Below the pieces are notes generated by a model. That model was not told where the DNA came from. It saw only the letters and a program-made list of their open reading frames with translations, and did no database searches. The position numbers were made by a program, and so were the translations under genes. Shown piece by piece: positions 9,273-17,646 of a stretch of DNA of 64,000 nucleotides (position 1 is the stretch's first letter; each line of letters begins with the position of its first letter). This DNA comes from JAPOXR01 sp965199765 (GTDB lineage: Bacteria > Pseudomonadota > Alphaproteobacteria > Rhodobacterales > Rhodobacteraceae). Where the stretch lies: contig CBDATC010000001.1 of the NCBI GenBank assembly GCA_965199765.1, positions 372,001 to 436,000 of the forward strand, in the 5' to 3' direction.

Positions 9273-10361
9273 TTATATGTTGCCAAGCATTCGGGAATAG
9301 ACATCCGTACGGATTACACCTCCAACTGCTGGACAAATCCGGCCTTTGCCAAGCGCTTGGGTCAAAAAATCATAGCGTCCTCCGAGCGCCACCAAAGTCT
9401 CTTCCTCCGGCGCGAGGAAGCCAAATACAAAACCATCATAGTATTCCAGCGTTGTTCTTCCATAACTGGCCTCAAACCAGATTTCACTGCTATCGACTCC
9501 ACCTTGCTCTAGGGCTTTTTTTCGCTCTTGCAATTCATCAATCGCCTCACCGACTCCCTCAAGCCGGTTCCCGATGGCATTCAGTTTCGGCAATATCTGA
9601 TCCAATGTCCCCTTAATTCCAAGCAGTTCGCGCACGGCGGCCGCTTCGTTTTCGTCAATAGGCGGCTGAGTTTTCTCATCTGCGAGCTCAAGGAGCCGGG
9701 CTGCCACTTCATCGACGCTTCTCATGCCAATGTCGGGTCCGGCACTTAATATCTCAGAAATGAGATGGTCAGTTTTTTGTTGCACCGGTGCGGCAGAATT
9801 GTTGTCCGTGCTGTAGATAGCGAGCAAATTGCCGAAACGTTTCGGTCTCCACATATGCCGTTTCAAAGCCGATTTTCGAGCAACAGAGGTGTTCAAACTC
9901 TCTATTGCGGCAGTCAACAGCCCAAGATCTCCTGTGGCGAAACGCAGTTTCAGCGGTGCGAGCGCATTCACAAACGCACAGAACACTTCCGCGTCCGCTT
10001 CTGGATGATTTTCCTCACCAAACACTTCATATCCAACTTGCACAGTTTCGTGGGGACGGGTTGATGAAATCTCCTGTCTACGAAATACGGGGCCCCGGTA
10101 GGTATAGCTTCCCGGAAGCATATCATTGCCCATATGATGCTGAGCAAGCGGAACGGTAAAGTCGGGACGCAGCATTAATTCGCCAAGCAAGGGATCATGA
10201 GTGACAAAGGCGCGGCTGCGAATGTCTTCGCCGTATAGATCAAGCAGTGTATCCGCCGGCTGCAGTATTCCGGTGTTAAACCGCTTGGCGCCCCGCGCTG
10301 CAAAAAATTCCAACAGCCTCGTTATCTGGTCTTCGGCTGCGGTGCAAAGGGGATTGGTCAA
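9273..10361 (-). CDS. hisZ: ATP phosphoribosyltransferase regulatory subunit
   Basis: About 362 residues from a TTG at 10361. HisZ is a catalytically inactive paralogue of histidyl-tRNA synthetase that assembles with short HisG and carries the histidine-sensing site. HisRS-like segments are visible: ILQPADTLLDLYG, LRPDFTVPLAQHH, YRGPVFRRQE (motif 2) and a C-terminal LGGRYD. The frame is open to an ATG at 10424, which would overlap hisS by 59 bp. The TTG just past the hisS stop gives a more natural N terminus, but no strong ribosome binding site decides between them. It lies between hisS and hisG, an order common in alphaproteobacteria. Confidence 0.92.
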   Translation of the reverse strand: MTNPLCTAAEDQITRLLEFFAARGAKRFNTGILQPADTLLDLYGEDIRSRAFVTHDPLLGELMLRPDFTVPLAQHHMGNDMLPGSYTYRGPVFRRQEISSTRPHETVQVGYEVFGEENHPEADAEVFCAFVNALAPLKLRFATGDLGLLTAAIESLNTSVARKSALKRHMWRPKRFGNLLAIYSTDNNSAAPVQQKTDHLISEILSAGPDIGMRSVDEVAARLLELADEKTQPPIDENEAAAVRELLGIKGTLDQILPKLNAIGNRLEGVGEAIDELQERKKALEQGGVDSSEIWFEASYGRTTLEYYDGFVFGFLAPEEETLVALGGRYDFLTQALGKGRICPAVGGVIRTDVYSRMLGNI

Positions 10362-10365
10362 AGAG

Positions 10366-11832
10366 CTAACCGGTATCCAACATTTTCTTGATATGCGCCA
10401 CCATTTCGGAGCGTGGGACAGCAATTTGCGTAGGCTTGGACTTCCATTCTTGGTGCGTTGCGGAATCGGCTAATTCTTTACCCATTTTCAAATCCTTCAG
10501 CTGAATCACTCCGCGTTCCCGCTCCTCGGAGCCTTCAATAACCGCGATCGGCGCGTTGCGCTGATCGGCATATTTCATTTGCCGACCGAAATTGCGGGCA
10601 TTGCCAAGAAAAACTTCAGCACGAACACCGCTGCTCCGTAACTCAGCCGCCATTCCAAGATATGCCGACAGCGCGGAACGATCCATAACCGTAACAACGA
10701 CCGGGCCGTTCGCCGGCTTGACCGAACCAACAGCGGACTGGGCCGCCAGAAGCCGATCAACTCCAATGGAAATTCCTGTTGCAGGCACATTCTGGCCGGT
10801 AAACCGACGCACCAACCCATCGTAACGACCTCCACCGGCAACCGAACCAAACTTTCGCAGCCTGCCTTTCTTGTCCGGAACATCGAAAAGCAATTCAGCT
10901 TCAACAACGGGACCGGTGTAATATTCGAGACCGCGAACCAAAGATAAATCGATCACACATCCTGCCACTCCTTGGTCCACAGCGAATTGATACACCTGCT
11001 CCAGTTCTTCAATGCCCGCTGACCCCAACCGTGTTGAGCCGACAAATTTGCTCAGTTCCTCCAGAGTCGCTTCGCTGCTTGACTGGGATAGCTCCATGAA
11101 TGCTGTCACAAATTCGGCTTGCGAGTCTGTCAGTCCAGCGCCTTTGGTGTAGTCGCCGCTTTGATCGCACCGCCCTTTTCCCAAGAGGTCCCGCACACCA
11201 TGCAGACCAATTCGATCGAGTTTGTCGATAGCCCGCAGGACTGTGGTCTTCTTGTCAGCATTCGCCGCTTTGTCATCGGGATCGAAGATGCCGGCCGCCT
11301 GAAGCGCTCCGTCAAGAATTTTTCGATTGCTGATTCGGATTCTATAACTGCCTCGTTCAAGACCAACGGCTTCGAGGATTTCCGCTGCGAGCACGCACAT
11401 CTCCGCATCAGCGGCCATTGAGTCAGACCCCACGGTGTCAGCATCGCACTGATAAAATTGCCGGAATCGGTCAGGCCCGGGTTTTTCGTTTCTCCAAACC
11501 GGCCCGATCGCGTAACGGCGGTAGGGGCTCGGCAATGAATTTCTGTGCTGTGCCGCCACTCTCGCCAGCGGCGCTGTCAAATCATATCTAAGCGCAATCC
11601 ACTGGTCGTCATCGCGCCATGCGAACACACCGTCATTGGGACGGTCAACGTCCGGGAGAAACTTTCCGAGCGCGTCCAGCGTTTCAACAGCGGATGTCTC
11701 CAGTGGTTCGAACCCGTATAATTCGTAAACTTCGGCAATTCGGTCCAGCATTGCCCTTCGGGCAGCCACCTGCTCGCCAAAATAGTCGCGAAACCCTTTC
11801 GGGCACTCTGGTTTTGGTCTATCCTTAGTCAA
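10366..11832 (-). CDS. hisS: Histidyl-tRNA synthetase
   Basis: This 488-residue class II aminoacyl-tRNA synthetase charges tRNA-His. Motif 1 lies in the N-terminal PKGFRDYFGEQ region. Motif 2 is PVWRNEKPGPDRFRQFYQCD, the HisA motif is RGLEYYTG and motif 3 is in TGISIGVDRLLA. The C-terminal anticodon-binding domain runs from about residue 395. The start appears to be TTG at 11832, since no ATG or GTG lies nearby and the family sequence begins at once. It heads the hisS-hisZ-hisG unit, linking tRNA charging to histidine synthesis. It is the long alphaproteobacterial type with an insertion around residues 180-260. Confidence 0.96.
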   Translation of the reverse strand: MTKDRPKPECPKGFRDYFGEQVAARRAMLDRIAEVYELYGFEPLETSAVETLDALGKFLPDVDRPNDGVFAWRDDDQWIALRYDLTAPLARVAAQHRNSLPSPYRRYAIGPVWRNEKPGPDRFRQFYQCDADTVGSDSMAADAEMCVLAAEILEAVGLERGSYRIRISNRKILDGALQAAGIFDPDDKAANADKKTTVLRAIDKLDRIGLHGVRDLLGKGRCDQSGDYTKGAGLTDSQAEFVTAFMELSQSSSEATLEELSKFVGSTRLGSAGIEELEQVYQFAVDQGVAGCVIDLSLVRGLEYYTGPVVEAELLFDVPDKKGRLRKFGSVAGGGRYDGLVRRFTGQNVPATGISIGVDRLLAAQSAVGSVKPANGPVVVTVMDRSALSAYLGMAAELRSSGVRAEVFLGNARNFGRQMKYADQRNAPIAVIEGSEERERGVIQLKDLKMGKELADSATHQEWKSKPTQIAVPRSEMVAHIKKMLDTG

Positions 11833-12015
11833 GACGCTGCTCTCACTGCTTGAATGGTTATATCTGCAATCGTTTACCGTTTTCTTATCGAATGCCGCTT
11901 ATCCGGTAAAGCAGGCCGGTGATTTTGGAGCTTCACTAGCTTGGCTGCGAACCTTTCGCTGTTCAATACGCGGCAAATGAAAGCCGCGTTTTTCATTTGA
12001 CGTAGGGAGACTTCA

Positions 12016-12558
12016 ATGGTGCGAACATTCAATGCAATTGATGTCGAAACCGCCAATTCTCAACTTTCGAGCATCTGTCAGATTGGAATCGTGCATATTT
12101 GCAATGGAACAATCATCGATGAATGGAAAACCTTGGTTAATCCAGAAGTTAGTTTCAGCGCCGGGAACATTCGAATCCACGGAATTACCCAGTCTGTTGT
12201 TGCTGACAGCCCAATTTTCCCGGAGATTCATGCCGAACTTCTGAAACGGGTGCATGGTTCAATTCTGGTTGCCCATACGTCATTTGATAAAAGGGCGATT
12301 GCGCAAGCCGTAAACAAATACAAACTCGAACCGCTGCAGGCCACTTGGCTTGACAGCTGTGCAATTGCGCGATGGACTTGGCCGGAGCGTAAAGGCGCCG
12401 AAGGGTTTGGCCTGAAAAGTCTGGCAAGGGATTTTGGCATTGCATTCCAACACCACGACGCGCTCGAAGATGCCAGAACTGCCGCCGAGGTCGTGTTGCG
12501 CACCTGTGACAAAACCGATACCGACATTAGTGGCTGGCTGCGGAAAACAAGCAGATAA
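12016..12558 (+). CDS. DnaQ-like 3'-5' exonuclease (DEDD superfamily)
   Basis: This 180-residue protein is a stand-alone exonuclease domain. ExoI carries FNAIDVETA with the first Asp and Glu metal ligands near residues 9-11. ExoII is around VAHTSFDKRAIAQ. ExoIII has HHDALEDARTAAEVVL, giving the His and final Asp of a DEDDh enzyme. It follows a strong TAGGGAGA ribosome binding site. It converges on dnaE, 66 bp away. Position beside the replicase alpha subunit suggests a DNA role, but the typical epsilon subunit is usually encoded elsewhere and is longer. It is more likely an accessory or RNase T-like exonuclease. Confidence 0.85.
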   Translation: MVRTFNAIDVETANSQLSSICQIGIVHICNGTIIDEWKTLVNPEVSFSAGNIRIHGITQSVVADSPIFPEIHAELLKRVHGSILVAHTSFDKRAIAQAVNKYKLEPLQATWLDSCAIARWTWPERKGAEGFGLKSLARDFGIAFQHHDALEDARTAAEVVLRTCDKTDTDISGWLRKTSR

Positions 12559-12624
12559 GCTTTTGGTATCGGCAATTAATCTCAGTGTGGGTCGGATCGA
12601 CCTGCACAGCCTGTGCGCGCATGA

Positions 12625-15600
12625 TCAAATTTCATCGACTCTCACGATGCCGTTAAGACTTGTCACCGCCTTCTTCATTTTCGCTCCGATCGGATGCCGT
12701 CCCGAAATTATGATTTCTGTGTCTGGTACCCTGCCTGGAACATACGGACAAAAACGGATTTCACCAAGGTCGTCCCCTGCCGCTTCCCTGCGCTGCAGAA
12801 CACTTCTGACAAGTTCAGGCGTACTGGTTTCGTTGAAGTAAATCCTCAGCCCACGTGATTGGTTGGCAACGATATCGTCAATGAACTCAATAATGTTTGC
12901 CCGAAATTTGAAAACATCCTGCTGCCGCGACGCGGACACATTGATTAAAACCGCTGTTCCGATCTGAAGGCGCCCGCGAGCCGCTTTGAACTCGTCCGAA
13001 AACACGACCACATCGAAATTTCCGGATGCGTCCGACAATTCCAAAAAGGCAAACTGATCACCCTGTTTTGTGCGGCGCGTGCGGATTTCTGAAATGATTC
13101 CCGCAATTAGAAAGCTCGTTTGGTCAGGCGATGCGGCGGTCAATGCCTCCGCATATGGCTGGACCCCCTTGTCATTTAGTAGCTTTCTGTGCTGATCCAG
13201 CGGGTGAGAGGAAAAATAGTAGCCGAAAGCGGAAAGCTCCTCATGCGAACGCTCCACCGGGTCCCACATCGGGCGATCATCCAGATCTGGTTTGGGCAGA
13301 TCGCTTTCATCGTCGCCAAAAATCGACATTTGCCCCAACGACGCTTCATCGTGCTTGGCGCTCGAATACACAATCAAATCCTCTGCTGATTCAAAGATTT
13401 TCCGCCGGTTCGAATCAACGCAATCAAAGGCGCCGGCTTGGGCAAGAGTTTCCAGCTGACGCTTACCCACGAGCTTTAAATTCACGCGTGCCGCAAAATC
13501 GAAAATATCCCTGAACCGCTCATCGCGTCTGGTCTCAACAATCTGCCGCATTGCGTCACCGCCGGCCTTGCGCAAAGCGGCCAAGCCATACCTTATGCTG
13601 CCGTCTTCAACGGAAAATCCAGTTTGCGATTGATTCACACAGGGAGGCTGCAAAGTGATCTTAAGCCGCTTGAGATCGTCTTTATACGTCCTCAACTTGT
13701 CCGTGTCTCCGCTGTCATAGTTCATTGCGGACGCCATATACTCAACCGGATAATTCGCTTTGAGCCATGCGGTTTGGTAGGTGACCAACGCATAGGCCGC
13801 GGCATGAGCTTTGGGAAATCCATATTCTGCAAACCGTGCCATTAAATTCCAAACTTCCTCGGCGGTCTTAGCAGTCACTCCCTTTTCTTTGGCCCCGCTG
13901 AGAAATCGCGGCTTTTCAGCATCCATGGCCGACTTGATTTTCTTGCCGATCGCACGACGAAGCAGATCGGCCTGCCCCAGCGAATAACCCGCCATCGATT
14001 GAGCGATCTGCATGACCTGCTCCTGATAGACTATGATGCCATGCGTCTCGGCAACTATGTGGTCGATTGTCTCATGCTGCTTCTTCCGTTTCTTTTTGCC
14101 ATGCTTCACCAAACAGTATTCCGAAATATTCTCCATCGGCCCCGGACGGTACAGCGCGACCAAAGCAATAATGTCATCAATGCAATTGGGCTTGAGGTTG
14201 CGCAGCGTGTCTTGCATCCCAGTGCTTTCCAGCTGAAACACTGCGACCGTTTCTGCCGCTGTGCAGAGTGCGAACGCTCTTTCATCGTCAAGCGGCAAGT
14301 TGTCGATATCGACCTGAATGCCATTCTCGGCAAGCATATTAACCGTGGACTTGATCACCGTCAGAGTCTTCAAACCCAGAAAGTCGAACTTAACCAGTCC
14401 AGCTTGTTCCACCCACTTCATTGAAAACTGGGTCGCTGCTACAGTTGATCGGGGATCAAGATAGAGCGGAACCAGTTCATCCAGAGGACGGTCGCCGATC
14501 ACGATTCCCGCTGCGTGTGTTGACGCGTTTCTAAGCAAACCTACCAACGGTTCGGCATAGTCGAAGAGCCTTTTGACGGCCGGATCTTCGTCATAGGCAG
14601 CCTTAAGCCGCGGTTCTTCCGCCAAAGCAACGTCCAGTGGCATGTTTTGCATGCCTTTGCGGGGAATCAGCTTTGAAAGATTGTCGACCTTTGAATAAGG
14701 AAGTCGCAGCACGCGACCGATATCTCGAACCGCTGCGCGCGACATGAGCGCTCCATATGTGATGATATGAGCAACGCGGTCTTTTCCGTATTTTTGCTGC
14801 ACATATCTGATCACTTCATCTCGTCGATCCTGACAGAAATCCACATCGAAATCAGGCATTGAAATTCGCTCGGGGTTCAAAAACCGCTCGAACAGAAGAT
14901 CGAACCGCAAGGGATCAAGATCTGTGATCGTCAGAGCAAACGCAACAAGCGATCCAGCTCCCGACCCCCGACCGGCACCGACCGGTATGTCTTGCGACTT
15001 TGCCCATTTGATGAAGTCCGCGACGATTAGAAAATATCCGGCGAAGCCCATGCTTTCGATAACGCCGAGCTCATAATCAAGGCGTTCCCAGTATTTCTCT
15101 TCGTCAGCCGATAGTTGAATCGCCGTCAAACGCCGCTGCAGCCCCTCTTTGGCCTGACGGCGCATTTCTTCGGCTTCGTTATCGGTGAATTTCGGTAAAA
15201 TCGGTGGCCTGCGCCGCGCATTGAAGGAACAGCGACGAGCGATCTCAACGGTGTTCGAGACAGCTTCCGGCTGGTCGGCGAACAGCGCGCACATTTCATC
15301 CTGCGATTTGAAGTAATTCTCCGGCGTCAGCCGCCTTCTGCCCGACGACTGGTCGACAAACGCCCCTTCCGCAATGCAGATCATGGCATCATGGGCTTCA
15401 AACAGGCTGCTGTTCGGAAAATAGACATCGTTTGTGGCGACCAGAGGCAGACCCATTGAAAAAGCAAGGTCAATAAGCTCAGGCTCGGAACGCCTCTCTG
15501 AAGCGGTCAGCTCGAAACCTTCGGCTTGATGCCGCTGCAATTCCACATACGTCCGGTCTGAAAACACCGAAGCGATGTCTTCAAGCAGCCGCCGAGCGAA

Positions 15601-16056
15601 GCTGCTTCTTCCCTCGAGCGCACACAAGCCGATTGGACCCAAAGCCCCGCCGGTCAAGCAAATCAATCCGCTGCTGTTCGGCTTCAAATCATCGAGACTT
15701 AAACCGTGCGCATTTCCCGAACTCGGCTGCAGATAAAATGCTGTGCTGAGTTTGAGCAGATTGAGGTAACCTTCCTCATTCTGCACCAACAGAACCACCG
15801 GGGCTGCCAATTGAGTCTGTTCATCGGGTTCAAACCGCAGAGCGATCTGCACGCCATGAATCGGCTGAATGCCGGCCTCCGCCAAAGTCACGGAAAATTC
15901 CAACGCTCCGAACAGATTGTTCGTGTCGGTCACCGCAACAGCCGGCATGTTGTTTTCCCGACAAAGTTGAGGCAGATTTGATAGCCGGACGGCTCCTTCC
16001 AGCAGCGAAAATTCGCTGTGAACCCGCAGATGCACAAATCGAGGAAATTCCATCAT
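12625..16056 (-). CDS. dnaE: DNA polymerase III subunit alpha
   Basis: This 1143-residue protein is the replicative DNA polymerase catalytic subunit. The N-terminal PHP domain begins HLRVHSEFSLLEGAV. The polymerase active site carries GAGRGSGAGSLVAF and PDFDVDFCQDRRDEV with the paired catalytic aspartates; a further metal-binding region lies downstream. A tandem helix-hairpin-helix and an OB fold (about 980-1060) precede the C-terminal tau-binding region. Length and motifs match DnaE1 rather than the shorter error-prone ImuC/DnaE2. Tandem ATG codons at 16056 and 16053 are both acceptable. It diverges from xdhA across 189 bp. It looks intact. Confidence 0.97.
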   Translation of the reverse strand: MMEFPRFVHLRVHSEFSLLEGAVRLSNLPQLCRENNMPAVAVTDTNNLFGALEFSVTLAEAGIQPIHGVQIALRFEPDEQTQLAAPVVLLVQNEEGYLNLLKLSTAFYLQPSSGNAHGLSLDDLKPNSSGLICLTGGALGPIGLCALEGRSSFARRLLEDIASVFSDRTYVELQRHQAEGFELTASERRSEPELIDLAFSMGLPLVATNDVYFPNSSLFEAHDAMICIAEGAFVDQSSGRRRLTPENYFKSQDEMCALFADQPEAVSNTVEIARRCSFNARRRPPILPKFTDNEAEEMRRQAKEGLQRRLTAIQLSADEEKYWERLDYELGVIESMGFAGYFLIVADFIKWAKSQDIPVGAGRGSGAGSLVAFALTITDLDPLRFDLLFERFLNPERISMPDFDVDFCQDRRDEVIRYVQQKYGKDRVAHIITYGALMSRAAVRDIGRVLRLPYSKVDNLSKLIPRKGMQNMPLDVALAEEPRLKAAYDEDPAVKRLFDYAEPLVGLLRNASTHAAGIVIGDRPLDELVPLYLDPRSTVAATQFSMKWVEQAGLVKFDFLGLKTLTVIKSTVNMLAENGIQVDIDNLPLDDERAFALCTAAETVAVFQLESTGMQDTLRNLKPNCIDDIIALVALYRPGPMENISEYCLVKHGKKKRKKQHETIDHIVAETHGIIVYQEQVMQIAQSMAGYSLGQADLLRRAIGKKIKSAMDAEKPRFLSGAKEKGVTAKTAEEVWNLMARFAEYGFPKAHAAAYALVTYQTAWLKANYPVEYMASAMNYDSGDTDKLRTYKDDLKRLKITLQPPCVNQSQTGFSVEDGSIRYGLAALRKAGGDAMRQIVETRRDERFRDIFDFAARVNLKLVGKRQLETLAQAGAFDCVDSNRRKIFESAEDLIVYSSAKHDEASLGQMSIFGDDESDLPKPDLDDRPMWDPVERSHEELSAFGYYFSSHPLDQHRKLLNDKGVQPYAEALTAASPDQTSFLIAGIISEIRTRRTKQGDQFAFLELSDASGNFDVVVFSDEFKAARGRLQIGTAVLINVSASRQQDVFKFRANIIEFIDDIVANQSRGLRIYFNETSTPELVRSVLQRREAAGDDLGEIRFCPYVPGRVPDTEIIISGRHPIGAKMKKAVTSLNGIVRVDEI

Positions 16057-16100
16057 TCTGATATGCTACACTACTTTGATCCGAAGCCAGAAGCGGCGCT

Positions 16101-16225
16101 GATTCAATTAGATGAATTGAATCGAATATCCAAGCCAAGCAACACATCCGACGACCCGTTCGGCGGCAATTTGGAAAATTAGGCAATTTAGATTAATCAT
16201 CGACGACAGTGCTGATTCAATCAGC
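16101..16225. promoter_or_regulatory. Inverted repeats in the dnaE-xdhA divergent promoter region
   Basis: A perfect 9-bp inverted repeat GATTCAATT-N5-AATTGAATC lies at 16101-16123. A second palindrome, GCTGATTCAATCAGC, lies at 16211-16225, 21 bp before the xdhA ATG. Both contain CTGATTCAAT, so they look like two sites for one DNA-binding regulator. The downstream site is placed for repression or activation of the xdh operon. The regulator is not encoded next to it. Confidence 0.5.
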
Positions 16226-16245
16226 GCTGGGTATATTGGTAAACT

Positions 16246-17646
16246 ATGTCAACTCTCAAATTTTCCATTAATGGCAATCCCGTTCAGCCCGAAATTTCGA
16301 CACCGACGATAACTCTCCTTGATTGGCTGCGCGAAGAACAAAAACTCACCGGGACAAAAGAAGGCTGCAACGAAGGCGATTGCGGCGCCTGCACTGTCAT
16401 TCTATCTGATCTTGAAGATGGGAAGGTTCGTCACCGGGCCGTGAATTCCTGTATCCTTTTTCTTCCGCAGGTTCACGGAAAAGATATCCGCACAATCGAA
16501 GGATTGAAGTCGAAAACAGGAAATCTCCATCCGGTTCAATCCGCCATGATCAAGCACCATGGCAGCCAATGCGGGTTTTGCACCCCTGGAATAATAATGT
16601 CGCTTGCTGCGGCTCATGCCAGCGGCGATACTCAATTCGACGATGTTTTGGCTGGAAATCTTTGCCGCTGCACAGGCTATGCGCCAATTGTGAAAGCGGC
16701 GGAGGCCGCAGCCGCAGAACCGTTGCCGGATTCATTTAATTCCGTAACCGCGTCTCTGAATGTTACGCATGTCCCGGACAGCGACGGCGATCTATTCATT
16801 CCGCCCGATCTGGATAGATTCGCGGAGTGGTACGATTCCAATCCTTCGGCAGTTCTCGTGGCCGGGGCTACGGATGTCGGCCTGTGGGTCACCAAACAGC
16901 TAAGGCAGCTCAGACCGGTATGCTTCATCGGACAGCTTGACGAACTCGCTGACGTAAGGACAACGGACGAGGCAATAGAATTCGGCGCCGCCGTTACAAT
17001 TGCGGCCGTGCGCGAGCATATGATCGTTCACCATCCGGACTTCGCCGAGCTTCTGCGCAGATTTGGTTCGGTGCAAGTTCGAAACTCCGCTACAATCGGA
17101 GGCAACATCGCAAACGGGTCACCGATCGGTGACGCCGCTCCTGCATTGATTTCGCTTGGAGCGCAGCTTACGCTGCGAAAGAATGCAGCCAGGCGAATTC
17201 TTCCGCTTGAAGATTTCTTCATCGCATACGGCAAACAGGATCGTCAGCCGGGCGAATTCGTAGAATCAATCCGTGTTCCGGTGCAGCCTGATCATCTTCG
17301 CTGCTTCAAGTTATCCAAACGATTCGATCAGGATATCTCAGCGGTCTGCGGATGCTTCAACATTGTTGTGGAAAACAATCGGGTTGTTTCGGTTCGGATC
17401 GCGTACGGTGGTATGGCAGCGGTCCCAAAACGCGCAGCGATTGCTGAAAGAACTCTGTTGAATCAACTTTGGTCGCGAGAAACAGTCGAACGCGCTATTC
17501 GGGCATTGGAAGAAGATTTCTCACCGCTGAGCGATGCCCGGGCCACGAAAAATTACCGCATGAAATCGGCGCAGAATATGCTGCTCAAATGTTTCTTACG
17601 CGATAAGGCTCCCGCTGAGCCAATGGGTGTGCTCGAATGTCAGTAA
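16246..17646 (+). CDS. xdhA: Xanthine dehydrogenase small subunit (2Fe-2S and FAD)
   Basis: This 466-residue protein is the electron-transfer subunit of xanthine dehydrogenase, which oxidises hypoxanthine to xanthine and urate. The ferredoxin-type 2Fe-2S cluster uses C41, C46, C49 and C69. The second 2Fe-2S domain uses C109, C112, C140 and C142 (CGFCTPG and LCRCTGY). An FAD-binding domain follows from about residue 190, with NSATIGGNIANGSPIGDAAP. This is the usual fused Fe-S plus FAD arrangement of two-subunit bacterial XDH. Its 3' end overlaps xdhB by 10 bp, indicating translational coupling. It is the first gene of a probable xdhABC-ABC transporter operon. Confidence 0.96.
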   Translation: MSTLKFSINGNPVQPEISTPTITLLDWLREEQKLTGTKEGCNEGDCGACTVILSDLEDGKVRHRAVNSCILFLPQVHGKDIRTIEGLKSKTGNLHPVQSAMIKHHGSQCGFCTPGIIMSLAAAHASGDTQFDDVLAGNLCRCTGYAPIVKAAEAAAAEPLPDSFNSVTASLNVTHVPDSDGDLFIPPDLDRFAEWYDSNPSAVLVAGATDVGLWVTKQLRQLRPVCFIGQLDELADVRTTDEAIEFGAAVTIAAVREHMIVHHPDFAELLRRFGSVQVRNSATIGGNIANGSPIGDAAPALISLGAQLTLRKNAARRILPLEDFFIAYGKQDRQPGEFVESIRVPVQPDHLRCFKLSKRFDQDISAVCGCFNIVVENNRVVSVRIAYGGMAAVPKRAAIAERTLLNQLWSRETVERAIRALEEDFSPLSDARATKNYRMKSAQNMLLKCFLRDKAPAEPMGVLECQ

